A DNA stretch of 64,000 nucleotides from Avena insularis (taxonomy: Eukaryota; Streptophyta; Magnoliopsida; Poales; Poaceae). The notes below the pieces were generated by a model, which was not told where the DNA came from, made no database searches, and saw only the letters and a list, made by a program, of their open reading frames with translations. Shown here in pieces: positions 33,464-46,353 of this stretch. The stretch is taken from NCBI GenBank assembly GCA_023614405.1, contig CM042684.1, forward strand, positions 207,892,941-207,956,940, given 5' to 3'. The position numbers and the translations under genes are program-made. Position 1 is the first letter of the stretch. Every line of letters starts with the position of its first letter.

Positions 33464-36400
33464 TATACCACCCCGGAAATTCTCAACTAGAAAATTGCTT
33501 GTTCTTTTATTATCTTGCTTCAACATGACATCATCATGCATCATCATGTTCATCATGCCACATTGCATGGAACATAAAAATAAATTGTTGCATCAATATT
33601 ATTGCACTTGTATTTGGTTTTCGCTAAATTGTATTTGACTTTTCCATCTGACTCCTCTATTCTTCTCCCCCTCTATTCTAATCTGTAGTTGGTGCCATTT
33701 GATATGGAACCATAATATCCAAATTTTATTTAATTGAGTATTGCAATTTTATAATTGCTAAATGCCCAAATTAAGTTGGGGCATATCTTTTAAATTACAT
33801 TCTATATCCCTATCATGCCAGTGTATCTTGCTGCATCAATCTCGCTCTAATTCCTACTATGCAGGTACATATGGGCTACTATTTTATTTTTCCTTAGATT
33901 CAAATCATGCCCATTCGTTTTGTGTGGATCTTTATATTTTGTGATCATCTTCCTCTTTCATTACTTCAACTAATCTATCTAATCCATATTACTTCTTGTG
34001 TTGATCTTCCTTATTACATTCTTATTGGATTCTATTCCTTGCAAATCTTGCGATCCTCTAGCCTCTTTTAAATTTGAACAGTTGGTCTCCTTGGCCTAGC
34101 TATCTATCTTGCTCACTTGGTCCTCATGATCTTGCCTTATGCCTATTCTTCTTATATTCTCCTAAAACTCTACACAAGATCCACCATGGCTGACAAGTAC
34201 TAGCTAGCTACCACATGCTCCAGTCGAACACCCCAAACCTGGTGCAGCTCGAAGCTAGGCACGCCTTCTTTTTCTGTTTTTGATTAGATACCCGAGCCAG
34301 CTATGCCAGCGTGCACATGCCCTGGGCATGCTTGGCCCGTGCCACTCTTCCTTCATCTCTCTAGCTTTCTGCCTCTCTCTGCCATAAAGAAGCACCCCAT
34401 CTCACCTGCCCCTTAATCGAGATCCAACCCCTTCTCTAATTCTTATCCTGCAAGCAACACCCACCATAACCATGCTGCCGCCGATCTCCTCCACATCCCG
34501 CCATGGCCGTCTACTCCCTCGTCGCCTCGCCACTGAGCTGCACCATCGGGAGAGCCACCGCATCGAGGAGCTTCGCATCGACTTGCTGTTGTATGGTACA
34601 TGGAGCAGGGAGGAGAGTTTCCCGAACAACCGTTGGATGCCGTCGCCGCCCCGTGCACCTGGAGTCATCGTCCTCTCTGCCGCGTTGTCGTCCTTGTTCA
34701 CCAAAGGAGCTACCGCTCATCCAGAAGCACGGGGGTGAGTCCCTCTCTACGTGCTCGAACTCTATTGTCGATTCCATGCATCCCAGCGCCACCAGCCGTC
34801 CAGCAAACACATGCGGACGTGCTTGCCGTCGACGGTACACGCGCGTGCACACCCTTGTTTTTACCTCTGAAACCGAGTTGTTTCCATCCACCTGTGTTGA
34901 CTCCATCTTCTGCACATCAACCATCTGTTTTCTCGCCACATCCAGCTACCCGATGCCGCAAACCGCGTCCCATTCAGATCCCTAAGCGCTTCGGAATCAT
35001 CTTCCAAATATCGACATAGCTAGCTGCACGCGCTGTTGTTTTCCGTTAGTTCGCATCACAGTGACACGTTTTCCCCCTCTGCTCCCAAGTCGATTACAAC
35101 AAGTACAGATGATCTCCGGCGCCCTACTTCACGTTCATCTCTTCTAACATTGTACCGGCTTGATAATGCAGGAAACCCCATCCAATTTGGTACATGGAGC
35201 CGCTCACTCATCGCAGAAAGTTCGCCCGACACCTCTGATTCTCTGTCTAAAAATTCAGTTAACGTAACACTTCGTCAGTTCAGTTTCGTCGGAACTATTC
35301 CGTCCAAATCAAGATTAAAATCGGTGAATCCTCTCTCTTTTCAACAATCTGGCAGCTGGCCTAGTGGTTCCGGGCATGCTCCTCCACACGCTGTTATTAC
35401 CATGTTCAAATCCTAGATCAATTGGATTAAATCCATATTGTTGTTTTTGTTTTTATTATCTAAACGTTGGAAGTATGAAGTCTGGAAACTAAAACTGAAG
35501 CAACCGACCATGTACAGGAACCTCATACCAACAAATCTCTTGCATAAATAAAGCCACGATCCTTTGGTTGGAACCTTGAGTCTAAACCCAAGTTCATTTG
35601 CTTTTGTTTTCTTAATACTAGTTAATTTTAATATGGCAGGAAATGATTTTAAAACGGATAAATCATATATTTTAATTATTAAGTCAAATCAAAATGTATT
35701 ATATATCAAAAGTGTTCAGAAATTTGCAAGAAATAATATTATCACATCTATATTTATTTGTGTATAATTAAAAATTCGTAAATCTTTTTATCTTTAAAAA
35801 TTACTTAAATCTTGCATAATTAATAACTTCTAATCCCAAACTCCGAATTCGACAAATAATATGTCTAAATTGATCGGTGCGACGAGCCCTTTCCAACTGT
35901 GCATTCCATACTCACAATTGCATCATGCATCTTGTAGGACTTGTAAAACCAGAATTGTTGATGCAAGGAATACATGATGAATAAAATTGGAAAATAATTA
36001 TTTATTGTTGATGATGCCTCACTAATGTTGTACCATTAATGTGCTATGCAAATGACATCTTTTTTAATATGTTTTGCATCATTAACTTGCCATGTCATGC
36101 ATCATATCATGATCATGCTGGTTCTTCCGTATTAGATGTAATTGTTGTATTCTTTGTTCTTTTAGTGCTTTGCTTCTTCCCGGATAGGACGATGAGATGA
36201 TGTGAGATTTTGGATATGAACCTTGGGCGATGGTTCCAGGCGAGCATTCTCCCCCTTTCTACCTATTTTGCGTTTATAATCTTTACTTCCTCATGTTGAT
36301 CTATTGATATCCGTGTTGTGATGCTTTAGTTTTCGTGCACCATTTATATTCCTTGCAGTCTCTATATTGCCTTGGACACCTCCTATTGCTTGATTGATTG

Positions 36401-37898
36401 ATAGACAGTTGGCCTTGCGAGTCATAGTGCTCGCTCAGGTGCTACTTCGTGTTGTCGATGTTCCACCATTGTTGGGGGTTGGCAAATGCTTAATGATGGA
36501 GATGATCATGGTTTTAATTACAACTTGCTAATTAAATGAAGGAAGTGGATAAAATTAATGAAGAGGCACCGGTGGGTAATAGTTGAGATTTGGTTGTTAA
36601 CCGCCCACTGGTGTCCACCTAGGACCCGAGTTCTTGACACATGTTCCGAGACTGAGCGCGCTAACCACATGTGGGGTGTCTGGGCGCCCCTTCGACTTAT
36701 TACCTGATTTCAAAGTATTGTACTGGGGGCCACAAACTAGTTTGCCATTTTCATGCCATGTTATGCCATGTATGCCATGTTATGCCATGTTTATTATATG
36801 TTGCTCGATGAGCGTTTACTACTATACTGTTTAGGATGTGGGTTGTTATGTTGAGGATTATACCTATGGCCTCTGGTCTCTCGGCTGATCTCGCAACCTC
36901 TGGGTCCGTCTTCAGAGCTCGGCCGACTTCGTTACGGGTAGCTTGGGGTGGCCCCCATGTACTTTTTTTGGGTCTAGAAAAGCGCTGTGTCTGAAGCCCC
37001 GCTGACATACCGATAGAAGTATGTTAATTGATCTGGCAAAAAGGGTTGAAGTGTGTGTGGAAACTTTGGTGTACCCCTGCAGGGTTAAATCTTTTCGAAA
37101 AGCTGTGTCCGTGGTTATGGACGACTTGGAGCACAGTTTCTCGATCATAGACAACTATAACTAAAGTTTACTGTTATAATATTACTTGTATCTGATATGA
37201 CTAGTAAGTTGGATAACCACCATGGAAAGAATGAATAAAACTGCCAACCGTGTGTGTTTTCCTCGGAATGACTTCCTCGTTTGGTCTCAAGGGGGAAATA
37301 CCAGGATGGGTATGTTTGGTGTTAGTATCAGGTGCTTCCGAATAGACCTTTCTTATCCCTCTCTAATAGCCGACAGTTGTATCTTGTCTCTATAGGTTGT
37401 CTAGTGCATGCTTTGATGCCGCTTCAGTCCACCATACCTATGTAGGCGAGAGCCGCCGAATTCTAGACTTGTCGTGTAATGGCCTCAGTACTGACCGCTC
37501 TCTTCTTCCTTCGCCCTTTGTTGGCACCCCTTTTTGTTTTAGCAGGTATAAGACCGGCGTCGTTAGCGGGGTTACCCTTCTGGCTTGGCCTGGGCAGGGT
37601 TATGGACGCCATTGGTTATTCTTGAGGGCTCTTATCCCCATTTGCATCTTGTCCATACTCGGATGTTGTATCATTTTTAAGGTGATTTGGATCTTTGTAT
37701 TGTGTATCTGTATTCTTGACTCGATGAGTTGTTGTTGTATATATATATGTGTTGTGGGTTCCATCTTGAACTGTTGTGTAATGGTATTACTTTATTTTCC
37801 ACCTGCACGCAAGTGCCTAGTGGGCGTCCTTGAATCGTTTCTATGCGGGTTTGGCAGGAAGCGCTGAAATTTGCATAGGCCAATTTGAGGGTGTTACA
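33464..37898 (+). repeat. 5' LTR (4435 bp) of a large-LTR non-autonomous gypsy-like element
   Basis: It begins TATACCACCCCGG, a decayed form of the TGTAGCACCCCGG at 38755, and ends GGGTGTTACA at 37898, followed by an iMet PBS. It matches 38755-39835 plus 47886-49787 over most of its length. A likely core promoter is CCATAAAGAAG near 34382. The segment 34470-35020 is GC-rich with open frames on both strands that also occur in the other LTR; I do not take them as genes. Tandem ATGCCATGTT units lie at 36753-36793. Confidence 0.85.
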
Positions 37899-38754
37899 AA
37901 GTGGTATCAGAGCCAAACAGTTGCGATACGCCACTGGTCCAGCCTATAGGATAACCTAGCTAACAGACGATGTAGAGTGTCAAAACTATTTTGCAAAATC
38001 TGTTGGATAGATCTGATTAGGTCTGCTTTTATTCCTTACCTATGTGCTATTCTCATCTTCACTTTGCGTGATTTCAATCTGCTCTCTTATCTTTCTTTAA
38101 GTCCAGGAATTCTCGTGGTTGGGTTTCCGTTGTATCTTTAGGTTTTCGATTCCTTTTTCTTGTAACGGTGTTGCTACATCCGGTCTTCATGCCATCTGAG
38201 GAATTTTCCTTTGTGTACCTTTCAAGTGACCCAAAAGTCACTAATTTTTTTCTTTGTTTCTTCCGGTGATTTCCAACACAACAACATCATCTACATCGGA
38301 TCTGATGAAGAGCCTGCATCACTCCTCTGTTTTCCAAATGCTATTTGTCAAGATCTTCAGTCTAATTCCGAGAGTTGATTGCATAGTTCTTCTATTCATG
38401 TATAGAGTAATGCTTTGAGTGCGGGATGGAGTCGCCACCATACCACTACTCTTATCATTTGCCTTTGTACGATGAATGGTGGATCGATGCAATTTTGCTC
38501 CTTCCACAGAAGTTAGAGGTGGCCTTACCTTTTGGAGACCTCTGTCTTCGTCTGTGTTTTGTCGGAGTGTTCTCTCGACGAACATGAGCAACGACCCCAT
38601 GTTGGTGGTGTCGGCGATTTCAAGATGGAGTAAGAATCTTTGTTAGTGGTGTCACGAGGATCTACACGAAATGAGAAGATTCAGATCATCAGCCTTCTTC
38701 CCCGTACCATGAGGCGGATCTCGAGGACGAGATCCTTTGTTAGTGGTGTCGAAT
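37899..38754 (+). mobile_element. Internal region (856 bp) of the large-LTR element, no coding capacity
   Basis: It is bounded by the PBS at 37902-37913 and, at the 3' end, by GATCTCGAGGACGAGATCC about 50 bp before the 3' LTR. That sequence closely resembles the end of Tekay/Del pol genes and their purine tract. No gag or pol residue pattern survives between them. The element is either internally deleted or of the LARD type, depending on enzymes supplied by another element. Confidence 0.75.
37902..37913 (+). other. Primer-binding site, initiator tRNA-Met type
   Basis: TGGTATCAGAGC lies three bases after the LTR end TGTTACA. It is the canonical plant gypsy/copia iMet primer site and fixes the 5' LTR boundary and the orientation. 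Confidence 0.9.
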
Positions 38755-39835
38755 TGTAGCACCCCGGAAATTCCCAACTAGAAAATTGCTTGTTCTTTTA
38801 TTATCTTGTGTCAACATGACATCATCATGTTCATCATGCAAAATTACATGGAACATAAAATTAAATTATTGCATCAATATTATTGCACTTGTATTTGGTT
38901 TTGCTAAATTGTACTTGACTATTCCATCTGACTCCTCTATTCTTCTCCCCCTCTATTCTAATATGTAGTTGGTTCCATTTGATATGGAACGATAATATCC
39001 AAATTCTATTTAATTGAGTATTGGTATTTTATAATTGCTAGATGCCCGAATTAAGTTGGGGGCATATCTTTTAAATTACATTCTATATCCCTATCATGCA
39101 TGTGTATCTTGCCATATGCCTATTTTTCTTATATACTCATAAAACTCTACACAATATCCACCATGGCTGACAAGGACCAGCTAGCTACCACATGCTCTAG
39201 TCGAACACCCCAAACCTAGTGCATCCCGAAGCTAGGCACGCCTTCCTTTTCTCTTTTTGATTAGATATCCGAGCCAGCTATGCCAGCACGCACATGCCCT
39301 GGGCATGCTTGGACCGTGCCACTCTTCCTTCATCTCTCTAGCTTTCTTCCTCTCTCTGCCATAAAGCAGCACCCCATCTCACCTGCCCCTTAATCGAGAT
39401 CCAACCCCTTCTCTTCTTCTTATCCTACAAGCAACACCCACCATAACCATGCCGCCGCCGCTGATCGCCTCCACATCCCGCCATGGCCGTCTACTCCCTC
39501 GTCGCCTCACCGCTGAGCTGCACCATCGGGAGAGCCACCGCATCGAGGAGCTCCGCATAGACTTGTTGTTGTACGGTACATGGAACAGGGAGGAGAGGTT
39601 CCCGAACAACCGTTGGACGCCGTCGTTGCCCCGCGCTCCTGCAGTCTCCGTCCTCTCTGTCGCATCGTCGTCCTTGTTCACCAAAGGAGCTACCGCTCAT
39701 CCAGGAGCACGGGGGTGAGTTCCTCTCTGCGTGCTCGGACACTATTGTTGATTCCATGCATCCTAGCACCGCCGGTCGTCCAGCAAGCACATGTGTACGT
39801 GCTTGCCGTCAACGGTACACGCGCGTAAACACACA
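38755..39835 (+). repeat. 3' LTR of the large-LTR element, first part
   Basis: It starts TGTAGCACCCCGG and follows the 5' LTR (33464 onward), with some internal deletions, up to CGGTACACGCGCG, the equivalent of about 34848. There element E begins. The two LTRs differ by scattered substitutions and indels, so the insertion is not recent. Confidence 0.85.
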
Positions 39836-40734
39836 TGAGAACTTTATACTGCCTAAGTCTATGCATTTATGTATGATCAGGTTCGTTGGAGAAACAAGCA
39901 TGGCGCGAGGAGGAGAAGGGCTACAAGAGAAGCCCAACATGATGATCGCCCAAGGATGCGCGAGGGAGGAGCGGGAGGAAGGCGCAATACAAGCAAGGGA
40001 GATCATCGAAGAGAAGGAACGTTCAATTCGGACAGACAGAAGTCCTGAAATTCAAACGGACGTGGATTCTTCATACAAACTCCAAATCAAGCAAATAAGC
40101 ACTTGTTGGATAGATAATTCCAAGATCTTTCAAATGAGTACTTCCATGCCTAAAAGACCCCGAATCATCCGGCCCCCACACCCCGGATAATCTGGCCCTG
40201 CTTTGGAGATTCTGCAAAGGACTTTGTGCGCGACGTTTAGTACCGGGGCGGATATTTGACCGGACTTTTCCCCCGAAAAATCCGGCCCTCTTAGATCTGA
40301 TAATCCGTCCCAAAAGGTTCCCATCAGATCCGGACGGATCTAACTGTATCAGACATGTTTTTGTTTTGCGTTTTTCAGACGTTCTGGCGGCCATATAAGC
40401 CTGGGAACGCCCTCTAGTTTAGGTTAGACCACGTTAAAACTATTTTGGAGTTGTTTCTTTCATAGAACCTCTGGAATTACCCTGTGTTCGAATCTACCAA
40501 CTATAATTGAGTGTGATCTATTGTTCCATTGGGAATTAGTAGATTGCATACTACCGTTCATGGTCACGACTGCGTGCGCAAGAGTGTGGTGTTGTGAATA
40601 TCCTACAAGGTTCGAGAGCTGTTGCATTGGCATCAGGGAGCGAGCGGGAGAGTTCATAGCTACAGGCTAGTTATCTATCATCCACCATCATCACCGCCAT
40701 CCGCTTACTGAGAAGATCGGGCCACCCCATATCA
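39836..40734 (+). repeat. Element E 5' LTR (899 bp)
   Basis: It runs from TGAGAACTTTATACTGCC to CCCCATATCA. The left part is the integrase tail reading, as in the 3' LTR, so the frame 39756-40190 is an LTR-borne copy of that tail. U3 has GATAATCCGGCCC-type repeats (40149-40335), and a TATA box (ATATAAG) lies at 40393-40399. It lacks a short repeat unit present in the 3' LTR. Confidence 0.85.
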
Positions 40735-41779
40735 TCTTGGTATCAGATTTCCAGTGTTGCCTCGGTAAGCATCCACAAATCCATCCATAGATTAGAGAGT
40801 ATTTTTTTCCTATATAGAAAAAGCCTTACAAAAAGATTTGCCATAGACTAGATTGCATCATTTTCGAGTTTTAGTTGCTGATTGTATCTTCTCGTAGATC
40901 CGATCTGCAGGTTTTCCTCGTAGGAGTCTCGTTTTTTCGTTTGTGTCTAGGTTTAGGGTTTGATCTTATTTTCCACCGTGTCAACCATCACCGTGTTCCG
41001 CAAGTTTTCCTCATTTGTCTGAGTCCACATAGCGTACCTTTATTTGCATACCATAGACACAGTCTATCTACAGCATTCGTGCCTAGGAACGTACCCACGA
41101 GACTAGTTGCTTTGCTCCGACAGGCTGCTCATTAGGGTTTTTGGAGTGCAAATTTTGCGTCCAGGCAGACCGGATTATCCGGGCCCTGACAAAACTAGAA
41201 TATCCGGCCCTTAATTGCTCAGAATTGTTGCATCACGTATTGCATTGTGTCAGATAGTTGAAAAATCAAAAAAAAAGAGAAAGAAGAGAAAAAAGTTGTT
41301 AAAAAAAGAGAAAAGAAAAGAGATACAAAAGTAAACAACAAAAGGGAGATATCAAGGTTGATTGGAGGACTAGTTTTATAATAGCACTAGTAGATTGAGC
41401 AATCTTATGCCTGTTCTATGTGAGCAATTACTAGCATCTCTCTTGTGCATTGCAATATTCCTGTTCATAAATTGCTTTGCCACGTTTATCTCCACCGTGT
41501 GTGTTTCTTGGGTTTTTGTACGATCAGCACTAGGACTTGTTTGCGGTGTAGATAGGGTACCATACCTATAGCTCCACCTTAAATAACCTGTGTGCCCTGC
41601 GATCGTTCTCTATACCTTTGATATTCACTTCATCACATCAAGTGCATCAGTCTTTGATTTCGTTTGGTAGAGCATCTCTATTCACTTTGGAACGGTAAGA
41701 TCTCCTTTCTTATTAGTTGTGAGTGAGTTGTGAGAGTTTCCACCAAACAGATTTTGATTTTTGCACTAACCTACTAATC
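40735..41779 (+). other. Element E PBS and untranslated leader
   Basis: TGGTATCAGATT at 40737-40748, two bases after the LTR, is an iMet-type PBS with two mismatches at its 3' end. The following 1 kb has no coding pattern. It contains a purine-rich run at 41265-41350 and a CCGGATTATCCGG-like motif at 41170. Element D shares the last part, from GTAAGATCT at about 41697 to the gag ATG. Confidence 0.75.
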
Positions 41780-43999
41780 ATGTCTTCTAGTGATGATGAT
41801 GTTGTGTTGCAGAAAAAGAAGGATGAGGAGCTTGTCAATTGGCGTGAATATGAGGCTTTAAAGTCTCACTTGACACGTGTGTTTACTAACACGACAGATG
41901 CCATTGACAAGAATCTCCAGGATATGAATATGAGATTGGATCAGCATGTTGGAACGGTTGATACTATCCAGACGCAAGTGGCTACGCTCAATGTCAATGT
42001 CACCACTTTGCAGCGTTCCATTGAGGGTTTGACAGCCGCCTTACATAGAAGGGAAGATCCTCAACATGATGATGCCTTTGATGATTTCAATGCGGGTAGC
42101 GCCGTGGATGCTGCTCCACATGTTGGCAGGGGACGTGCTATTCCCCCTGTCCATGCACCTGCTCATGGCCGTGGGTTTGCCCCTCTTGGGCGTGCTCAAC
42201 GTGTACCCAACCAAGCTGCTGCTGATGGTTTGGGCAAGCCAAAATTCTCAATTCCCAAGTTTGATGGTTCCATTGATCCTGAAGACTACCTCACATGGGA
42301 GTTGAAGATTGAGAAACTCTGGCGCTTATTTGACTATCCAGAAGATAAGAAGGTCAAGCTTGTAGCATCTGAATTTGATGGTTATGCTTTGCGTTGGTGG
42401 GATGCTCTTGTGAAGCATAGAAGGGAGGACAATGAACTTCCTGTGATGGATTGGCGCGACATGAAGCAAATCATGAAGGCTCGTTTCATACCAACCAACT
42501 ACTTGCGGTCAGTTTTTGATAAATTGACGCAACTGAAGCAAGGCACCATGACAGTTGATGAGTACTACATGGAGATGGAGATGCTTATGCAGCGTGCTAG
42601 AATTCGTGAGTCCATTGAGATGACCATGTAGCGATTCCTAAACAATTTGAAGTTACCGATCAAGAGCATTGTTCGTCATCACAAGTATGAGACCATGAAT
42701 GAGTTGTTGCATCATGCTAGAGAGGCCGAATCCCAGTTGGCAGAAGAGGCGAAGTCACGTGCTCGTTTTTCGTCCTCCAGCAGATTTTCGGCCAGGTCTA
42801 CACCTCCTACAGTCACGCCACTAGCTGCTGCTCCTTTTACACCATCGGCCAAGCCAGCAAGTACACCTTCGTTTGGTTCTAATGCTCGGAAACCCGCTGC
42901 TCCTGCTGCTAGCTCGGGTTGCAACATGTCTACGGCACGTACTCGTGATGTTGTGTGCCATACTTGTGGAGGTAGAGGTCACTATAAGAAAGATTGTCCA
43001 AACAGCAAGGTTATGTTTGTTAATGAACAAGGTGAAGTAGAAAGTGGAGATGAAGCTTCTGATGATGATATTGATGACGGCGAGGATGGTGTTGATGCAT
43101 ATGCTGAGCGTGCACCCACTATTGTCGTATCTTCATGTGTAATTAGTGTGCAACCGGTTGAGGAATCCCAGTGTTGCAACTTGTTCCAAACAAAAGCTCT
43201 AGTTGGACCAAACAAAGCTTGCAAGGTAATTATTGATGGAGGTAGCTGTAGAAATCTTGCAAGTAAGGAACTATGTGCCAAACTGAATTTGACATACTTA
43301 CCTCATCTCAAGCCATACTACATACAATGGTTGAGCAACAATGGTGAGATGAAGGTAAATCATATGGTACGTGTGAATTTTCAAATAGGGCCATACAAAG
43401 ATTCTATTGATTTTGATGTGGTTCCTATGACTGTTTGTCACCTACTATTGGGTCGGTCTTGGCTCTATGATCGCCATGTGCAACACAATGGCTGAGCCAA
43501 TACATATCACTTGGAATTCAAAGGAAAGAAGATTACTATGCAGCCAATGACACCACAAGAAATTGTGAATGATTCTCGTAAGATAGAGGTGAACTTGAAG
43601 GAAGATACTACCACTTTCAGAGTGAGTAATAGCAATGTTCCTGATGTAATTGAGCCTACATTGAGTGATATAACAAAAAGTGAGAGAGTGCCTGGGTTAT
43701 TGATACTAGCCACCAAGGAGGATATGAGAGAGTTTCGTGAGGATCCTACAGCCATGCCACTTGTGCTCATGTATAAGGGCGAGGTATTGGTTTCTAATGA
43801 CATGACCCATATTTCTCTTGGTGTCTCTTCTGTTTTGCAGGACTTTGGGGATGTGTTTCCAGAAGACGTACCCGCAGGTTTACCTCCATTGTGTGGTATA
43901 GAACATCAAGTGGACCTGATTCCTGGCACCACACTTCCCATACGTGCACCTTACAGGACTAATCCCGAAGAGACTAAGGAAATTCAGAAGCAAGTATAA
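41780..43999 (+). pseudogene. Element E gag and protease
   Basis: The ATG at 41780 (MSSSDDDVVLQ) is chosen over the upstream GTG that extends the frame. Order: an acidic N-terminus, a coiled-coil-like stretch (NLQDMNMRLDQHV), the gag domain (DPEDYLTWELKIEKLWRLF, WWDAL), a Ser/Pro/Ala-rich part, the CCHC knuckle CHTCGGRGHYKKDC (42957-42998), an acidic linker, a protease with IIDGGSCRNLAS, and a hinge to RT (GDVFPEDVPAGLPPL). Stops are TAG 42629-42631 (D has CAG), TGA 43493-43495, and TAA 43997-43999 where D has TAG. Between the stops the frame is continuous. Confidence 0.92.
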
Positions 44000-45325
44000 G
44001 CGTTGCTGGATAAAGGGTACATCCGTGTCTCTCTTAGCCCTTGTGTTGTTCCTGTTATTTTAGTTCCTAAGAAAGATGGTACATGGCGCATGTGTGTTGA
44101 TTGTAGAGCGATTAATAACATCACTATTCGATATCGTCATCATATTCCACGCTTAGAGGATATGCTAGATGAATTGAGTGGTGCTGCTGTTTTCTCTAAA
44201 ATTGACTTGCGTAGTGGTTATCATCAAATTAGGATGAAAGAAGGGGATGAATGGAAAACTGCTTTCAAAACTAAATTCGGTTTGTATGAGTGGTTAGTTA
44301 TGCCGTTTGGTCTTACTAATGCACCTAGTACTTTCATACGTTTGATGAATCATGTTTTGAGAGAGTTTATTGGTCGTTTCGTGGTTGTTTACTTTGATGA
44401 TATACTTACATACAGCCACAACGAAACTGAACATTGCACTCATATTCGACAAGTTTTGCAAGTGTTACGTGATAATAAACTGTATGCTAATCTTGAGAAG
44501 TATACATTTGCAAAAGATAAGGTCATATTCCTAGGATTTGTTGTTTCTAAGCATGGAGTAGAGGTAGATCAATCTAAAATTGAATCAATTCAGAATTGGC
44601 CTACTCCAATGAATGTTAGTCAAGTGAGTAGTTTCCACGGTCTCGCTGGTTTCTATAGGCGCTTTGTGAAAGATTTTAGCACCATTGTTGCACATTTGAA
44701 TGATTTGACAAAGAAAGGTGTTCCTTTTGTATGGGGCGCGGCCCAAGACATTGCATTTGATACATTAAAACGTTTGCTTACTTCTGCACAATTACTTGCA
44801 TTACCTGATTTTACGAAGCAATTTGAAGTTGAATGTGATGCTAGTGGTATAGGCATAGGTGGCGTTTTGGTGCAAGAGGGTCAGCCTATAGCTTATTTTT
44901 CTGAGAAATTGACTGGTGCTCGTTTGAATTATTATATCTATGATAAAGAATTGTATGCACTTGTTAGAATACTTGAGGTTTGGCAACATTATTTGTGGCC
45001 AAAGGAATTCATCATACATTCTGATCATGAAGCATTGAAATACTTGAAAGCTCAATCAAACTTGCATAGAAGATTAGCTAAATGGGTTGAGTTCATTGAG
45101 TCTTTTCCTTACATCATTAATTATAAGAAGGGAAAAGAGAATGTTGTTGCTGATGCTCTGTCTAGGAAGAACATGCTATTAACCAATCTTGATGTTAAAA
45201 TTCCTAGATTAGAAGCTATTTGTGCACTTTATGCAACTGACCATGATTTTCCTGAACCATATCATTTGTGTGCTCTTAGAAACGCATGGGATAAGTATCA
45301 TATACATGATGGATATTTGTTTTGA
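44000..45325 (+). CDS. Element E reverse transcriptase and RNase H block, open frame
   Basis: 440 codons are open from 44003 in the same frame as gag. [50 protein letters not shown] and catalytic YFDDILTYS (44390-44401). Connection: [24 protein letters not shown]. RNase [41 protein letters not shown]. The start of integrase follows until TGA 45323-45325, where D keeps CGA. Catalytic residues look intact, but without upstream readthrough of TAA 43997 the block has no start of its own. Confidence 0.92.
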   Translation, partial: ALLDKGYIRVSLSPCVVPVILVPKKDGTWRMCVDCRAINNITIRYRHHIPRLEDMLDELSGAAVFSKIDLRSGYHQIRMKEGDEWKTAFKTKFGLYEWLVMPFGLTNAPSTFIRLMNHVLREFIGRFVVVYFDDILTYSHNETEHCTHIRQVLQVLRDNKLYANLEKYTFAKDKVIFLGFVVSKHGVEVDQSKIESIQNWPTPMNVSQVSSFHGLAGFYRRFVKDFSTIVAHLNDLTKKGVPFVWGAAQDIAFDTLKRLLTSAQLLALPDFTKQFEVECDASGIGIGGVLVQEGQPIAYFSEKLTGARLNYYIYDKELYALVRILEVWQHYLWPKEFIIHSDHEALKYLKAQSNLHRRLAKWVEFIESFPYIINYKKGKENVVADALSRKNMLLTNLDVKIPRLEAICALYATDHDFPEPYHLCALRNAWDKYHIHDGYLF

Positions 45326-46353
45326 GCTAACAAACTATGTATTCCAGAATCGTCGTTGCGTTTGTTCTTAGTGCAGGAATCACATGCTGGTGGTTTGATG
45401 GGTCACTTTGGGCGTGAGAAGACGTTGCTCATGCTTGCTGATCACTTTATTGGCCCAAGATGAGGCGTGATGTGTACAGATTTGTGAGCCGATGTATTAC
45501 ATGCCACAAGTCGAAATCTAAGCTGAAAGCCTCACGGTTTGTATACACCTCTCTCTGCACCTACTACTCCATGGGAAGACATTAGTATGGATTTTGTGCT
45601 AGGTCTACCTAGAACTTAGAGAGGTCATGATTCTATATTTTTGGTAGTGGATAGGTTCTCTAAGATGGCTCATTTTATTGCCTGCCACAAAAGCGACGAT
45701 GCGTCGCATGTTGCTAACTTGTTTTCAGGGACATCGTGAGATTACATGGAGTACCAAAAACGATTGTTTTTGACCGTGATGTGAAGTTCATGAGCTACTT
45801 TTGGAAGACCTTATGGGGGAAGCTAGGAACGAAGCAGTTGTTCAGTACTACATGTCACCCCCAAACAGATGCTCAAACGGAGGTGGTGAATCGAACATTG
45901 TCACAGCTTCTAAGGACCATGATTAAAAAGAATCTGCGGGAGTGGGAAGAGTGTTTGCCACATGTTGAGTTTGCTTACAACAGGGTTGTGCATTCAACTA
46001 CTCACCTTTGTCCTTTTGAGGTGGTGTATGGTTTCAAGCCATTGATGCCACTTGATATGTTGCCTCTGCCATTACATGAGAGAGTTAATATGGAGGCATC
46101 AAAATGTGCTGATTATGTGAAGAAAATACATGAGAAGACTCGAGAGGCTATTGAGAAGAAAGGCAAGAACATTGCTACTGCAAGGAATCAAGCAAGGAAA
46201 GAAGTGTTGTTCGAGCCTGGAGATATGGTTTGGGTGCATCTACGCAAGGATAGGTTCCCACTACTTCGAAAGTCAAAATTGAAGCCACGTGGTGCTGGTC
46301 CTTACAAGGTGTTAGCCAAGATTAATGATAACGCCTACTCGGTTGATATACCT
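45326..46353 (+). pseudogene. Element E integrase, zinc-binding and core
   Basis: The zinc region (ESHAGGLMGHFG, CITCHKSK) is followed by one-base shifts near 45444 and 45540, a TAG at 45617-45619 (D has CAG), and a one-base loss near 45728. From 45736 the frame is open: [11 protein letters not shown], the second Asp in FDRDVKF (normally SDRD), the Glu in [34 protein letters not shown] and [21 protein letters not shown]. There the integrase sequence is abruptly replaced by a foreign segment. Confidence 0.88.

Noticed and set aside
34472..35019. Overlapping frames conserved between two places (also 39449-39828)
   Set aside because: Both places are LTRs of the same element, so conservation follows from LTR identity. 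Frames are open on both strands, as expected from GC-rich sequence.
36753..36793. Tandem ATGCCATGTT units
   Set aside because: A short repeat inside an LTR with copy-number differences between the two LTRs; ordinary slippage.
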